Shown here: positions 42,138 through 50,352 of the stretch, piece after piece
Layout: every line of letters begins with the position of its first letter
Numbering within the stretch: the first letter of the stretch is position 1
Notes under the pieces: generated by a model
Told to the model about the DNA's origin: nothing
Databases searched by the model: none
The model's input: the letters and a program-made list of their open reading frames with translations, nothing else
NCBI RefSeq assembly: GCF_034262375.1
Contig: NZ_CP139558.1
Span: 1,178,001-1,242,000 of the forward strand
Length of the DNA: 64,000 bases
Direction: 5' to 3'
Source of the DNA: Mucilaginibacter sabulilitoris
GTDB taxonomy: Bacteria > Bacteroidota > Bacteroidia > Sphingobacteriales > Sphingobacteriaceae
Made by a program: the position numbers and the translations under genes

Positions 42138-44603
42138 ATGAAGCGGATAAACCTCATTACCATCTTTTTATATCTTTCCACATTTGCAATAGCACAAACC
42201 TCGCCACCCGCCGATCTGGGTACTATAGAACAGAATTTTAAAAAGCTCAACACATTGGGCAGCGTGTTGTATATTGCCGCCCACCCCGACGACGAAAACA
42301 CCCGTTTGCTGGCTTATCTGGCTCAGGAAAAGCATTACCGTACTGGTTATTTATCTTGTACACGCGGCGATGGAGGACAAAATTTAATTGGTAATGAGCA
42401 AAGCGAACTTTTAGGGTTGATACGTACACAGGAGTTACTGGCTGCCCGTAGGGTTGATGGCGCTGAACAGTTTTTTACCCGGGCCAACGATTTTGGTTTT
42501 TCAAAAGGGCCCGAAGAAACGCTTAAAATATGGGATAAACAGAAAGTATTGGGCGACATGGTTTGGGTTATCCGCAAGTTCAGGCCCGATGTAATGATCT
42601 GCCGTTTCCCAACAACCGGTGAAGGCGGCCACGGTCATCACACCTCATCGGCTATTTTGGCGCAGGAAGCTTTTACAGCTGCCGCAGATCCTAACCGTTA
42701 TCCCGAACAGCTAAAATATGTAAAGCCATGGCAGGCCAAACGCTTATTATGGAATACGTTTAGTTTCGGCAGCGTGAATACTACCGCAGCTGATCAGTTT
42801 AAAATTAATGTAGGTACGTACAATCCGGTGTTGGGTAAAGGCTATGGAGAAATAGCCGCTGAAAGCCGGAGCAATCATAAAACACAAGGTTTCGGATCTG
42901 CTAAACAAAGGGGCGAATCTTACGAATATTTTAAAACCATTTTGGGCGATGCTCCGCAGAATGACCTGATGGACGGGGTAGAAACCTCCTGGAAACGAGT
43001 TAAAGACGGTGAATCTATTGGCGCCGCTATCGGCATTATCCACAGAGATTTTAACCCGGAGTATCCGGAAAAATCGGTGCCTGCGATGGTGCAATTACTT
43101 AACCGCGTTGAAAAAGTTTCAGATATATACTGGCGCAAGCAAAAAACAAAGGAACTGAGCGATCTGATAGCGGCCTGTTCCGGATTATGGTTTGAGGCCT
43201 ATACTGCCGAGCCTACTTACGCGCTGGGCGATAAGATCCAAATCCGTTCGCAGGTGGTTAACCGATATAGCAATCGAGTAAAAATTAATAGTATATCCTG
43301 TCAAAGCAATACTTCCAGTCTAAATAGCCAGGTTATACCTGCCAATCAGCTGCAAACATTTGAACAAACATGCTCTGCTGATAAAATTACACAACCCTAT
43401 TGGTTGCAAACACCACATGAAATTGGTGCGTATAATATTCCCGATGACACACTTGTCGGCAACCCCGAGAACCCAGACCTTCCCAAAGTTGAGTTTGAAT
43501 TTATTATTGAAGGCAAGCCCGTGCGTTTTGAACGCCGCCTGGTATATAAATATGTTGACCCTGTTAGAGGGGAGGTTTACCAGCCATTAGAAATAACGCC
43601 ACCGGTTACCGCTAATATTGAAAACCAGGATTATATTTTTAACGCAGCACAACCGCAGGTAGTTCAGGTAAAACTAAAAAGCTTTACTACTGCCAGTGGA
43701 AATATCAGTATCAAACCCATTGCGGGCTGGAAGATAAGCCCCGAAAAAATTGATTTTGCTGATAAAAATAAAAACGATGAATGGACAGTTGCCTTTACCG
43801 TAACACCTGCTGATAATAAACCCCAGACAAACAATTTGGAGGTTGTTACCACCGCTAACGGAAAACCTTTTACTATGGGGCTACACCGTATACGATATGA
43901 TCATATTCCGGCAATTACACTGTTCCCGGCCTCCCTGGCCAAATTGGTAAATCTCGACGTGAAAATAGCTGGTAAAAAACTTGGATACATTGCAGGTGCC
44001 GGCGACCTTATGCCTGAAGCCTTGCGCCAGGTTGGATATGATGTACATTTACTATCTGAAAGTGAGGTTATGAACAATGATCTTTCCATATATGACGCAA
44101 TTATTACCGGCGTGCGTGCCTATAACGTAAATGAGCGACTGGCTTATGAGCAAAGCCGTTTAATGGATTACGTAAAAAATGGCGGCAATCTGTTAGTACA
44201 GTATAATAATAATGCAGGCCTTGTTGTAAGGCAGATTGGGCCTTATCCCTTCAGAGTGGTTAACCGCCGTGTTACTGATGAAAATGCGGAGGTAACTATA
44301 CTTGATAAGCAAAACCCGGTATTAAATTATCCTAATAAAATCACGCAGGATGATTTTAAAGGCTGGATACAGGAACGCGGTTTATACTTTGTAACCGATA
44401 TCGATCCGCAGTATAAGGCTGTTTTTAGGATGAATGACAAAGGAGAGGAGCCTAACGATGGTTCGCTGATTGTTGGCGATTATGGCAAAGGGCGCTTTGT
44501 TTATACTTCGCTTGCTTTCTTCAGAGAGTTGCCTGCGGGTGTCCCGGGAGCATATCGTTTATTCGTAAATTTATTGAGCAAGCCTAAAAATCAATCATTA
44601 TGA
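42138..44603 (+). CDS. PIG-L/LmbE-family deacetylase, large exported form
   Basis: An 821-residue exported protein with a signal peptide ending at about residue 20 (FAIAQ). The N-terminal third is a zinc-dependent PIG-L deacetylase domain: AAHPDDE at 47-53 and GHGHH near 165-169 are the metal-binding motifs. The remaining two thirds contain beta-sandwich regions and a final segment like a glutamine-amidotransferase-type domain (YDAIITGVRAYNV; GRFVYTSLAFFRELPAG). Family members deacetylate N-acetylglucosamine-containing compounds; this large type is common in Bacteroidota, substrate unknown. The next gene overlaps its stop by 4 bases. Confidence 0.88.
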   Translation: MKRINLITIFLYLSTFAIAQTSPPADLGTIEQNFKKLNTLGSVLYIAAHPDDENTRLLAYLAQEKHYRTGYLSCTRGDGGQNLIGNEQSELLGLIRTQELLAARRVDGAEQFFTRANDFGFSKGPEETLKIWDKQKVLGDMVWVIRKFRPDVMICRFPTTGEGGHGHHTSSAILAQEAFTAAADPNRYPEQLKYVKPWQAKRLLWNTFSFGSVNTTAADQFKINVGTYNPVLGKGYGEIAAESRSNHKTQGFGSAKQRGESYEYFKTILGDAPQNDLMDGVETSWKRVKDGESIGAAIGIIHRDFNPEYPEKSVPAMVQLLNRVEKVSDIYWRKQKTKELSDLIAACSGLWFEAYTAEPTYALGDKIQIRSQVVNRYSNRVKINSISCQSNTSSLNSQVIPANQLQTFEQTCSADKITQPYWLQTPHEIGAYNIPDDTLVGNPENPDLPKVEFEFIIEGKPVRFERRLVYKYVDPVRGEVYQPLEITPPVTANIENQDYIFNAAQPQVVQVKLKSFTTASGNISIKPIAGWKISPEKIDFADKNKNDEWTVAFTVTPADNKPQTNNLEVVTTANGKPFTMGLHRIRYDHIPAITLFPASLAKLVNLDVKIAGKKLGYIAGAGDLMPEALRQVGYDVHLLSESEVMNNDLSIYDAIITGVRAYNVNERLAYEQSRLMDYVKNGGNLLVQYNNNAGLVVRQIGPYPFRVVNRRVTDENAEVTILDKQNPVLNYPNKITQDDFKGWIQERGLYFVTDIDPQYKAVFRMNDKGEEPNDGSLIVGDYGKGRFVYTSLAFFRELPAGVPGAYRLFVNLLSKPKNQSL

Positions 44604-44980
44604 ATGTAGAAGAGAAACTGAAGGAGGCTTATGCCACAGCCAGGAACTATCCTGAACTCGCCGCAAAATTGATTGATGCCGGGATACTGTCATACACTGT
44701 TGAGGTAGCCGCTGGGTTGATGTTTTATCGCTTAGCCAATGGCGAAACCATATTTCATGGCAATAACGCTGAGGCCCACAGCATAGCCACCACCTTTAAT
44801 CATGACGAGGTTGTGAAAACTATTCGGGATAATCAGCAAGGTAAAACAACCTATCCTGAATTTATGGAAGGTATTGCAAATGCAGGAGTGAGGTTTTATG
44901 AAGCCACATTGCAGGGCGACCGTAAAAGGGTTACTTATATGGGTACAGGTGGTTTTTATGAGGAAGAAATACCTTTGTAA
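44600..44980 (+). CDS. DUF1398 family protein
   Basis: A 126-residue soluble protein. The FHGNNAEAHSIATTFN and TYPEFMEGIANAGVRFYEA segments match the DUF1398 family, whose function is unknown. It starts inside the stop codon of the PIG-L gene (ATGA overlap), so they are translated together. No export signal is present, so it may act in the cytoplasm while its partner is exported. Confidence 0.8.
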   Translation: MNVEEKLKEAYATARNYPELAAKLIDAGILSYTVEVAAGLMFYRLANGETIFHGNNAEAHSIATTFNHDEVVKTIRDNQQGKTTYPEFMEGIANAGVRFYEATLQGDRKRVTYMGTGGFYEEEIPL

Positions 44981-45007
44981 CATTTGCAAATGACCGTTAA
45001 ATAAAAT

Positions 45008-45039
45008 GTTGATAAAAAACAATTAATCACCTATTTTTG
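45008..45039 (+). promoter_or_regulatory. Promoter candidate for the small-membrane-protein/symporter operon
   Basis: TATTTTTG at 45032-45039 fits the -7 consensus TAnnTTTG and GTTG at 45008-45011 stands 20 bases upstream, giving the spacing typical of Bacteroidota promoters. The first start codon is at 45061. Confidence 0.55.
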
Positions 45040-45060
45040 TCGGGTTATAAAAACAGTAAT

Positions 45061-45252
45061 ATGAAACATCACGAAGAAGAAGAAAAAAGCTTGGATTTTA
45101 TATTTTACCTGGTAGGATTGGTATCTGGCCTTTTTGTAGGTGCAATAATTGACGTAGGATTTATCTGGATACCAATTGGTGGTGTTTTAGGCTTATTAAC
45201 CGCCGCTTTCTTTGTGACTGTTTTGGTTAAAGGCCGCGGTGAAAAGGCGTGA
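45061..45252 (+). CDS. Small membrane protein upstream of the symporter
   Basis: A 63-residue protein with an acidic, His-containing N-terminus (MKHHEEEEKSLD) and two hydrophobic segments. I do not recognise a named family. I chose the ATG at 45061, the first after a good promoter; a reading from further upstream would translate the -7 element. Its last codons overlap the start of the next small gene by 14 bases, and the pair precedes a sodium:solute symporter, suggesting they are accessory subunits. Confidence 0.78.
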   Translation: MKHHEEEEKSLDFIFYLVGLVSGLFVGAIIDVGFIWIPIGGVLGLLTAAFFVTVLVKGRGEKA

Positions 45253-45364
45253 TCCTGATCTGCCATCTTTTATAAAAAATTGGAACCAGTTTTACGGCAT
45301 TGTTGTCGCGTGGCTGTTTTTTTTAATTTTAGTATTTTGGCTCATTACAAAATCTTTTGAATGA
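45239..45364 (+). CDS. 41-residue single-pass membrane protein coupled to the symporter
   Basis: A short gene with a GTG start at 45239 encoding 41 residues: a basic, charged opening (MKRRDPDLPSFIKNWNQFYG), one strongly hydrophobic span (about residues 21-37) and a short charged end (TKSFE). It overlaps the preceding gene by 14 bases and its stop codon overlaps the symporter ATG (ATGA, 45361-45364). Overlap on both sides and the membrane-protein composition argue that it is real. The arrangement resembles the small accessory subunits known for some sodium:solute symporters. Confidence 0.72.
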   Translation: MKRRDPDLPSFIKNWNQFYGIVVAWLFFLILVFWLITKSFE

Positions 45365-47076
45365 GTTTAACCGATTGGATAGTTTTAGGCACTACGCTAT
45401 TGGTCATAGTGCTTTACGGCGTATGGAAAAGCGGCAGTAATAAAAATATCGATCAGTTTTTAATGGGCAATCGCTCATTGCCGTGGTATCATGTAGGGCT
45501 TTCGGTTATGGCTACCCAGGCCAGCGCCATTACCTTTTTATCTGCACCCGGGCAGGCTTATTCAGATGGGATGCGGTTTGTTCAGTTTTATTTCGGTCTG
45601 CCGCTGGCCATGATCGTGCTTTGCATAACCTTTGTACCCATATTTCATCGCCTAAAAGTATATACTGCGTATGAGTTTTTGGAGCAGCGTTTTGATCTGA
45701 AAACACGGGCGCTCACCGCATTCCTTTTCCTGGTGCAGCGCGGGCTTTCAACCGGGATAACTATTTACGCACCATCTATCATTTTATCAACCATACTGAA
45801 TATCAACACGGCCTATACCACCCTGTTTATTGGGGGGCTGGTTATATTTTATACAGTTTACGGAGGCAGTAAAGCAGTGTCGTATACACAGCTGCTGCAA
45901 ATGAGCATTATTTTTTCGGGAATGTTTCTGGCGGGTATACTGGTGGTAAGTTTACTGCCGGAGGGAGTGGGATTTACACATGCTATAAAAATGGCCGGTA
46001 AGCTGGGCCGTATGAACGTGATCGACTGGAAGTTTGACCCGGATAATCGCTATAATATATGGAGCGGTATAATTGGCGGTTTCTTTTTGCAACTGTCTTA
46101 TTTTGGTACCGATCAGAGCCAGGTGGGTAGGTATTTAACAGGTAGTTCGGTAGGGCAAAGCAGGTTGGGTTTAATCATGAATGGCCTTATAAAAATACCC
46201 ATGCAATTCCTCATCCTGTTAATAGGTGTTTTGGTTTTTGCCTTTTACCAGTTCAATAAACCCCCTATATTTTTTAATAAATACGAGGTTAACAAGATAA
46301 AGCAAAGTAGTTACGCCACACAGTATAATTACCTCGATCAGCAATATTCACAGGCTTTTGAGCAAAAGAAAGTTAAAACCAATGATCTTATCAAGGCAAT
46401 TGACAGCAAAGATAAAACACAAATAGACCGTGCCCAAGATGCCTTAAAAGTAGCCGACATCCAATCCCGCATTATCAGGCAAAATGCTATCGATCTGATG
46501 AAAAAAAACAGCAACGGGGCCGATGGCAATGATACTAATTATGTATTCCTCACTTTTGTTACGCAATACTTGCCAAGAGGGCTTATTGGTCTGCTGGTTG
46601 CCATTATTTTTCTGGCATCTATGGGGTCAACGGCCAGCGCGTTAAATTCACTTGCCTCAACCAGTGTGGTTGATATTTATAAACGTATCATTAATCCAAA
46701 CGCAACAGAGAAGAATTATCTCGACGCATCCCGGCTGGCCACTATATTCTGGGGTGTGGTTTGTATTGGTATGGCGCTTTATGCAAGTCGCATAGGTAAT
46801 TTACTTGAGGCAGTTAACCAGTTAGGATCGTATTTGTACGGCACTATTTTAGGGGTATTCATTGTGGCATTTTATGTTAAAAAGGTGAGGGGGAATGCTG
46901 TTTTTATAGCAGCCATAATAACCGAGATAGCAGTTTGTGTTTTGGGATATTTTGATGTAATAGCTTACTTGTGGCTCAACGCCATAGGATGTATCCTGTT
47001 AATCATAATAGCATATATACTTAATGGATTAATGCCACAAAAAAGCCTGCATCAAGCGGATGCAGGCTTGAAATAA
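45361..47076 (+). CDS. Sodium:solute symporter (SSS family)
   Basis: A 571-residue inner-membrane transporter with about 14 membrane segments. The opening TDWIVLGTTLLVIVLYGVW and FLMGNRSLPWYHVGLSVMATQASAITFLSAPGQAY are characteristic of the family, the latter lining the sodium and substrate site. Between about residues 305 and 395 there is a long charged loop, bigger than in most SSS proteins, which would lie outside the membrane. The substrate may be a sugar, sialic acid or amino acid and cannot be told from sequence. It is coupled to the 41-residue protein. The last 14 codons contain a terminator hairpin. Confidence 0.92.
   Translation: MSLTDWIVLGTTLLVIVLYGVWKSGSNKNIDQFLMGNRSLPWYHVGLSVMATQASAITFLSAPGQAYSDGMRFVQFYFGLPLAMIVLCITFVPIFHRLKVYTAYEFLEQRFDLKTRALTAFLFLVQRGLSTGITIYAPSIILSTILNINTAYTTLFIGGLVIFYTVYGGSKAVSYTQLLQMSIIFSGMFLAGILVVSLLPEGVGFTHAIKMAGKLGRMNVIDWKFDPDNRYNIWSGIIGGFFLQLSYFGTDQSQVGRYLTGSSVGQSRLGLIMNGLIKIPMQFLILLIGVLVFAFYQFNKPPIFFNKYEVNKIKQSSYATQYNYLDQQYSQAFEQKKVKTNDLIKAIDSKDKTQIDRAQDALKVADIQSRIIRQNAIDLMKKNSNGADGNDTNYVFLTFVTQYLPRGLIGLLVAIIFLASMGSTASALNSLASTSVVDIYKRIINPNATEKNYLDASRLATIFWGVVCIGMALYASRIGNLLEAVNQLGSYLYGTILGVFIVAFYVKKVRGNAVFIAAIITEIAVCVLGYFDVIAYLWLNAIGCILLIIIAYILNGLMPQKSLHQADAGLK
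47043..47069 (+). terminator. Hairpin inside the 3' end of the symporter gene
   Basis: AAGCCTGCATC (47043-47053) pairs perfectly with GATGCAGGCTT (47059-47069). It lies within the coding sequence, ending just before the stop codon. The following GAAATAAAATT gives little T-tract; it may work for both converging genes. Confidence 0.55.
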
Positions 47077-47091
47077 AATTGATTTTGAAGC

Positions 47092-47940
47092 TTAATTTTT
47101 TGCCTGATCCAGTGCCTCCTGGTTCAGTCTGATATATTCTTCGTCATTACTGTCTTTAGCAAGCTTAATACCGGCCTCAGCTGCTGCAATAGCACCGGCT
47201 TTATTACCCTTTCTTAGCAATAAACGGGATTCCCATAATTTAAACCACGAACTTTTAGGCTCTTCTTTCTCGGCCTCTGCTACCCAACCTAAGGCTTTGT
47301 CAACATCTTTATTGTTTTCGTAATAATATTGTATGGCGTTAAAATAATAAGGCTTACGGTCGCCCTTCATCAGCTCATCAATGTTCGCTGTGATTTTCTC
47401 GTCATCATCAGTTTCCATGTGTATTATCGCCGCTGTGTGGTCCCATACCAAATACAGATCTGTTGATTTGGTAGTGGTATTTACAAACTGCATGGTAAAG
47501 GTTTCCCTTTTTTCATTCACCCGCCTTGATTTTACAGTGAACCGTAAAAGGTCATTAGCTTGTTTGTAACTGTAAGCGCCCCATTGTTTAACCGTTTTGT
47601 TGAGTATAATAGTCCACTCATTTCTTTCGGGAATACTAAAAAGCGAATATGTACCAGCCGGTACACTATGGCCATCAATAACTATTTTTTCGGTAAATGT
47701 TATGGTAGTAGCCGCATTGGCGCCGGTTCTCCAAACTTCACCATAAGGTATAATGCCGCCAAAAATTTTACGGTCCTTAACATTAGGTCTTGAATAGGTG
47801 ATGGTCACTTTACCCAGTCCAAAATCCTGGATAATGGTTTGTGTTGAGCTGGCCTCAGGTATGCGGGGTACTTGCGCATAGCTTTTGAAGCTAATGCATG
47901 CCAATAGCATGATAGCAAGGAATAAGTAAGTTTTTCTCAT
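47092..47940 (-). CDS. DUF2911 exported protein with TPR-like tail
   Basis: A 282-residue protein with a signal peptide ending in KSYAQ (about residue 22). The DUF2911 domain follows, with its characteristic LGKVTITYSRPNVKDRKIFGG and PYGEVWRTGANAATTI motifs at 42-80. The C-terminal third (AIQYYYENNKDVDKALGWVAEAEKEEP ...) reads as two or more tetratricopeptide-like helical pairs. DUF2911 is frequent in Bacteroidota and of unknown function, probably periplasmic. The gene stands alone, convergent with the symporter. Confidence 0.88.
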   Translation of the reverse strand: MRKTYLFLAIMLLACISFKSYAQVPRIPEASSTQTIIQDFGLGKVTITYSRPNVKDRKIFGGIIPYGEVWRTGANAATTITFTEKIVIDGHSVPAGTYSLFSIPERNEWTIILNKTVKQWGAYSYKQANDLLRFTVKSRRVNEKRETFTMQFVNTTTKSTDLYLVWDHTAAIIHMETDDDEKITANIDELMKGDRKPYYFNAIQYYYENNKDVDKALGWVAEAEKEEPKSSWFKLWESRLLLRKGNKAGAIAAAEAGIKLAKDSNDEEYIRLNQEALDQAKN

Positions 47941-48188
47941 TTTATGTTTTCGATACTAAGATACCAAATGTTTTTAATCGGGAAATATTGTATTGGAGCA
48001 ATAATATTTATAAAAGTTTAATGAGATTGGAGAATAGTGAGCGGGAAGCAGTTTAAAAATACTGTTTCAATTTAATATTTTAATCTACGCTATTCACTCC
48101 TTAACGATCTCCAAATTATTTTACCTCTTTATTACTAACCATTCACCACGCGCCACTCACTATTCTCCATTTTAGTACCTTTGCAGTT
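47941..48188. other. Divergent intergenic region with long inverted repeat
   Basis: 248 bases between divergent genes. TGGAGAATAGTGAG (48028-48041) is perfectly inverted as CTCACTATTCTCCA (48156-48169), 114 bases apart, with further mirrored words (ATTCACTCC, CATTCACCACG) between. It resembles the GAGT-type hairpin repeats elsewhere in the window. A -7 element TACCTTTG at 48176-48183 follows it directly. Confidence 0.6.
48176..48183 (+). promoter_or_regulatory. -7 element next to the methyltransferase start codon
   Basis: TACCTTTG fits TAnnTTTG exactly and ends 5 bases before the ATG at 48189. The upstream position expected for the -33 element lies inside the right arm of the inverted repeat and has no TTTG. 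Confidence 0.4.
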
Positions 48189-49376
48189 ATGATTGATGTT
48201 ATATTAAATAAGGGTAAAGAAAAAGCTGTTCTGCAAAAACATCCCTGGGTATTTTCAGGTGCTATTGAAAAGGTAAAGGGTAAGGCGGTTAACGGCGATG
48301 TGGTGCGCCTGCTCAATTCAAAGGGCGATTTTATGGCTTATGGTTTTTATAACAACCAATCGAGAGTTGCTCTGCGGCTTTTGGAATGGAATGAAGATGT
48401 GGAAATAAACGACGATTGGTTCCGCACCAAACTGGCCGTAGCTGTAAAAAGCCGGGCGCATGTATTAGCTAACGGAACCAATACCTGCAGGCTGGTTTTT
48501 AGCGAGGCTGATTATTTGCCGGGGCTGATAGTTGATAAATATGCCAATCACCTGGCCGTGCAGGTTCTTACTTCGGGTATGGAAAAGATGATGCCGGTGA
48601 TTGTTGATGAGCTGCAAAAACTGTTAAATCCTGAAAGTATATCAGATAAAAGTGATGCCGCGTCAAGGGCGCACGAAGGCTTACCTGAGGCCGAAAGTAA
48701 AGTGCTTGCGGGTAATGCGCCCCCCGAAATTGTGGAGGTATTGGAAAATAATGTTGTTTACGGCATCAATATCACCGAAGGTCAAAAATCGGGCTTTTAC
48801 TGTGATCAACGCGATAACCGGCATATACTGGCAACTTATGCCTCCAATAAAAAAGTATTGGATTGCTTTTGCTATACCGGAGGTTTTACGCTAAACAGCT
48901 TAAAAAATGGCGCTGTGTCGGTAACCAGTGTGGATAGCTCTGCATTGGCTATTGAAACATTAAAAGAAAATATACAACTAAATAAACTGGATGCTGCCAG
49001 ACATACCGCCATAAAATCTGATGTAAATACACAGTTGCGTAAATTCAGGGATGATGGTGAAATGTTTGATGTTATAGTGCTCGACCCTCCAAAATATGCG
49101 CCATCACGCTCGGCATTAACAAGGGCTTCGCGTGCCTATAAAGATCTGAACCGCCTGGGCATGCTGCTGCTGAATGAAGGTGGTTTGCTGGCTACTTATT
49201 CCTGCTCAGGAGCTATGGATATGGAAACTTTTAAGCAAGTAATTGCATGGGCAGCACTTGATGCAGGTAAGCAGGTACAGTTTATTTACCAGTTTCATCA
49301 ACCCGAAGACCATCCGGTAAGAGCCTCATTCCCGGAAGGCGAATATTTGAAGGGGCTGCTTTGCAGGGTGTTTTAA
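48189..49376 (+). CDS. Class I SAM-dependent rRNA methyltransferase (RlmI-like)
   Basis: A 395-residue methyltransferase. The N-terminal PUA-like RNA-binding domain holds LQKHPWVFSGAIEKVKG, followed by a linking domain with EADYLPGLIVDKYANHLAVQV. The catalytic domain opens with EGQKSGFYCDQRDNR. VLDCFCYTGGFTL is the SAM-binding motif and VLDPPKYAPS the target-handling motif (DPPK), as in 23S rRNA m5C1962 methyltransferases. It acts on ribosomal RNA in the cytoplasm. The start codon lies only 5 bases after a -7 element. Confidence 0.9.
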   Translation: MIDVILNKGKEKAVLQKHPWVFSGAIEKVKGKAVNGDVVRLLNSKGDFMAYGFYNNQSRVALRLLEWNEDVEINDDWFRTKLAVAVKSRAHVLANGTNTCRLVFSEADYLPGLIVDKYANHLAVQVLTSGMEKMMPVIVDELQKLLNPESISDKSDAASRAHEGLPEAESKVLAGNAPPEIVEVLENNVVYGINITEGQKSGFYCDQRDNRHILATYASNKKVLDCFCYTGGFTLNSLKNGAVSVTSVDSSALAIETLKENIQLNKLDAARHTAIKSDVNTQLRKFRDDGEMFDVIVLDPPKYAPSRSALTRASRAYKDLNRLGMLLLNEGGLLATYSCSGAMDMETFKQVIAWAALDAGKQVQFIYQFHQPEDHPVRASFPEGEYLKGLLCRVF

Positions 49377-49385
49377 AGATAAAAT

Positions 49386-49471
49386 TTTGTCATGCTGAAC
49401 AGAGTGAAGCATCTATTTTACGACATGCATATTTCGAGAACAGATCCTTCGCTGTCGCTCAGGATGACAAA
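49386..49471. repeat. Dispersed hairpin repeat, TTGTCATGCTGA type
   Basis: TTTGTCAT (49386-49393) and ATGACAAA (49464-49471) are the inverted ends of an 86-base element. Its interior (GAAGCATCTATT ... GATCCTTCGCT ... CTCAGG) matches the element inside the composite repeat at 12083-12169 nearly base for base. A lone copy here shows that it moves independently of the outer repeat. Confidence 0.75.
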
Positions 49472-49503
49472 TTAGTATTTTATTGAGATTTCTGTGTTCA
49501 GTC

Positions 49504-50262
49504 TTATCTCTTTACTTTTTTCACGGCTTTTGCCTTCATTTTTAGGTTCAGCATTTCAACCAATACGGAAAAGGCCATAGCGAAATAAATGTATCCTTTG
49601 GGAATGTGCTGTTCAAACGCCTCTGCCAATAATGAAACACCTATAAGTAACAGGAATGATAAGGCCAGCATTTTCACGGTAGGGTGGTTGTTAACAAACT
49701 TAGCTACACCATTTGATGCCCACATCATAATACCTACCGCAATTACCACAGCAATGATCATGATCTCTACATGACTGGCCATACCTACAGCGGTAATCAC
49801 AGAATCGAGCGAAAACACGATATCAAGCAGCATAATTTGTACAATGGTACCCCAAAAAGAATGTTTTTTTATGCTTTCAGTATTTTCTTCGTCGCCTTCA
49901 ATTTTATGATGTATCTCGGCTGTACTTTTATAGATCAGGAATAATCCGCCCACTATAAGGATGAGGTCGCGGCCGGATATGGCTAATTTTTCAACCCAGT
50001 CTGCATCTGTGATGCTAAACAAATGCCCAAGGTTGAACAGGGGGGCAGTGAGCGTCATTACCCAGCTAATAGATAGCAGCAGCAACACGCGGGTAATCAT
50101 GGCCATACCCAAGCCAAGCCTGCGCCCTTGGGCTTGCTGGCTTGCCGGTAATTTATCGGCAAGGATAGATATAAAGATGACATTATCAATACCCAAAACA
50201 ATCTCCAGTAAGGTTAAGGTAATTAAGGATATCCACGATTCGGCCTGGGCAAATATTTCCAT
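49504..50262 (-). CDS. TerC-family integral membrane protein
   Basis: A 252-residue inner-membrane protein with about seven to eight membrane segments. The two family signatures are LEIVLGIDNVIFISI (residues 20-34) and DIVFSLDSVITAVGM, each with buried Asp residues thought to bind a metal ion. TerC/Alx-type proteins take part in manganese or other metal export and in tellurium resistance operons. No other ter genes are nearby, so a metal-homeostasis role is likelier than tellurite resistance. Confidence 0.9.
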   Translation of the reverse strand: MEIFAQAESWISLITLTLLEIVLGIDNVIFISILADKLPASQQAQGRRLGLGMAMITRVLLLLSISWVMTLTAPLFNLGHLFSITDADWVEKLAISGRDLILIVGGLFLIYKSTAEIHHKIEGDEENTESIKKHSFWGTIVQIMLLDIVFSLDSVITAVGMASHVEIMIIAVVIAVGIMMWASNGVAKFVNNHPTVKMLALSFLLLIGVSLLAEAFEQHIPKGYIYFAMAFSVLVEMLNLKMKAKAVKKVKR

Positions 50263-50295
50263 AGGTTGGCATTTATATCGCCCTAAAAATAATAA

Positions 50296-50321
50296 AACCT
50301 CTGCCTTAAATGGCAGAGGTT
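50296..50321 (-). terminator. Terminator of the sigma/anti-sigma operon
   Basis: AACCTCTGCC (50296-50305) pairs perfectly with GGCAGAGGTT (50312-50321). Read on the minus strand, TTTATTATTTTT follows the stem. It lies 32 bases beyond the stop of the solenoid-protein gene. Confidence 0.85.
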
Positions 50322-50352
50322 GGAAAATTAATGTTTAGAATGAAGAAAGCTC

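Noticed and set aside
49504..50262. Tellurite-resistance locus
   Set aside because: TerC stands alone without terB, terD or terE genes, so a general metal-homeostasis role is more likely.
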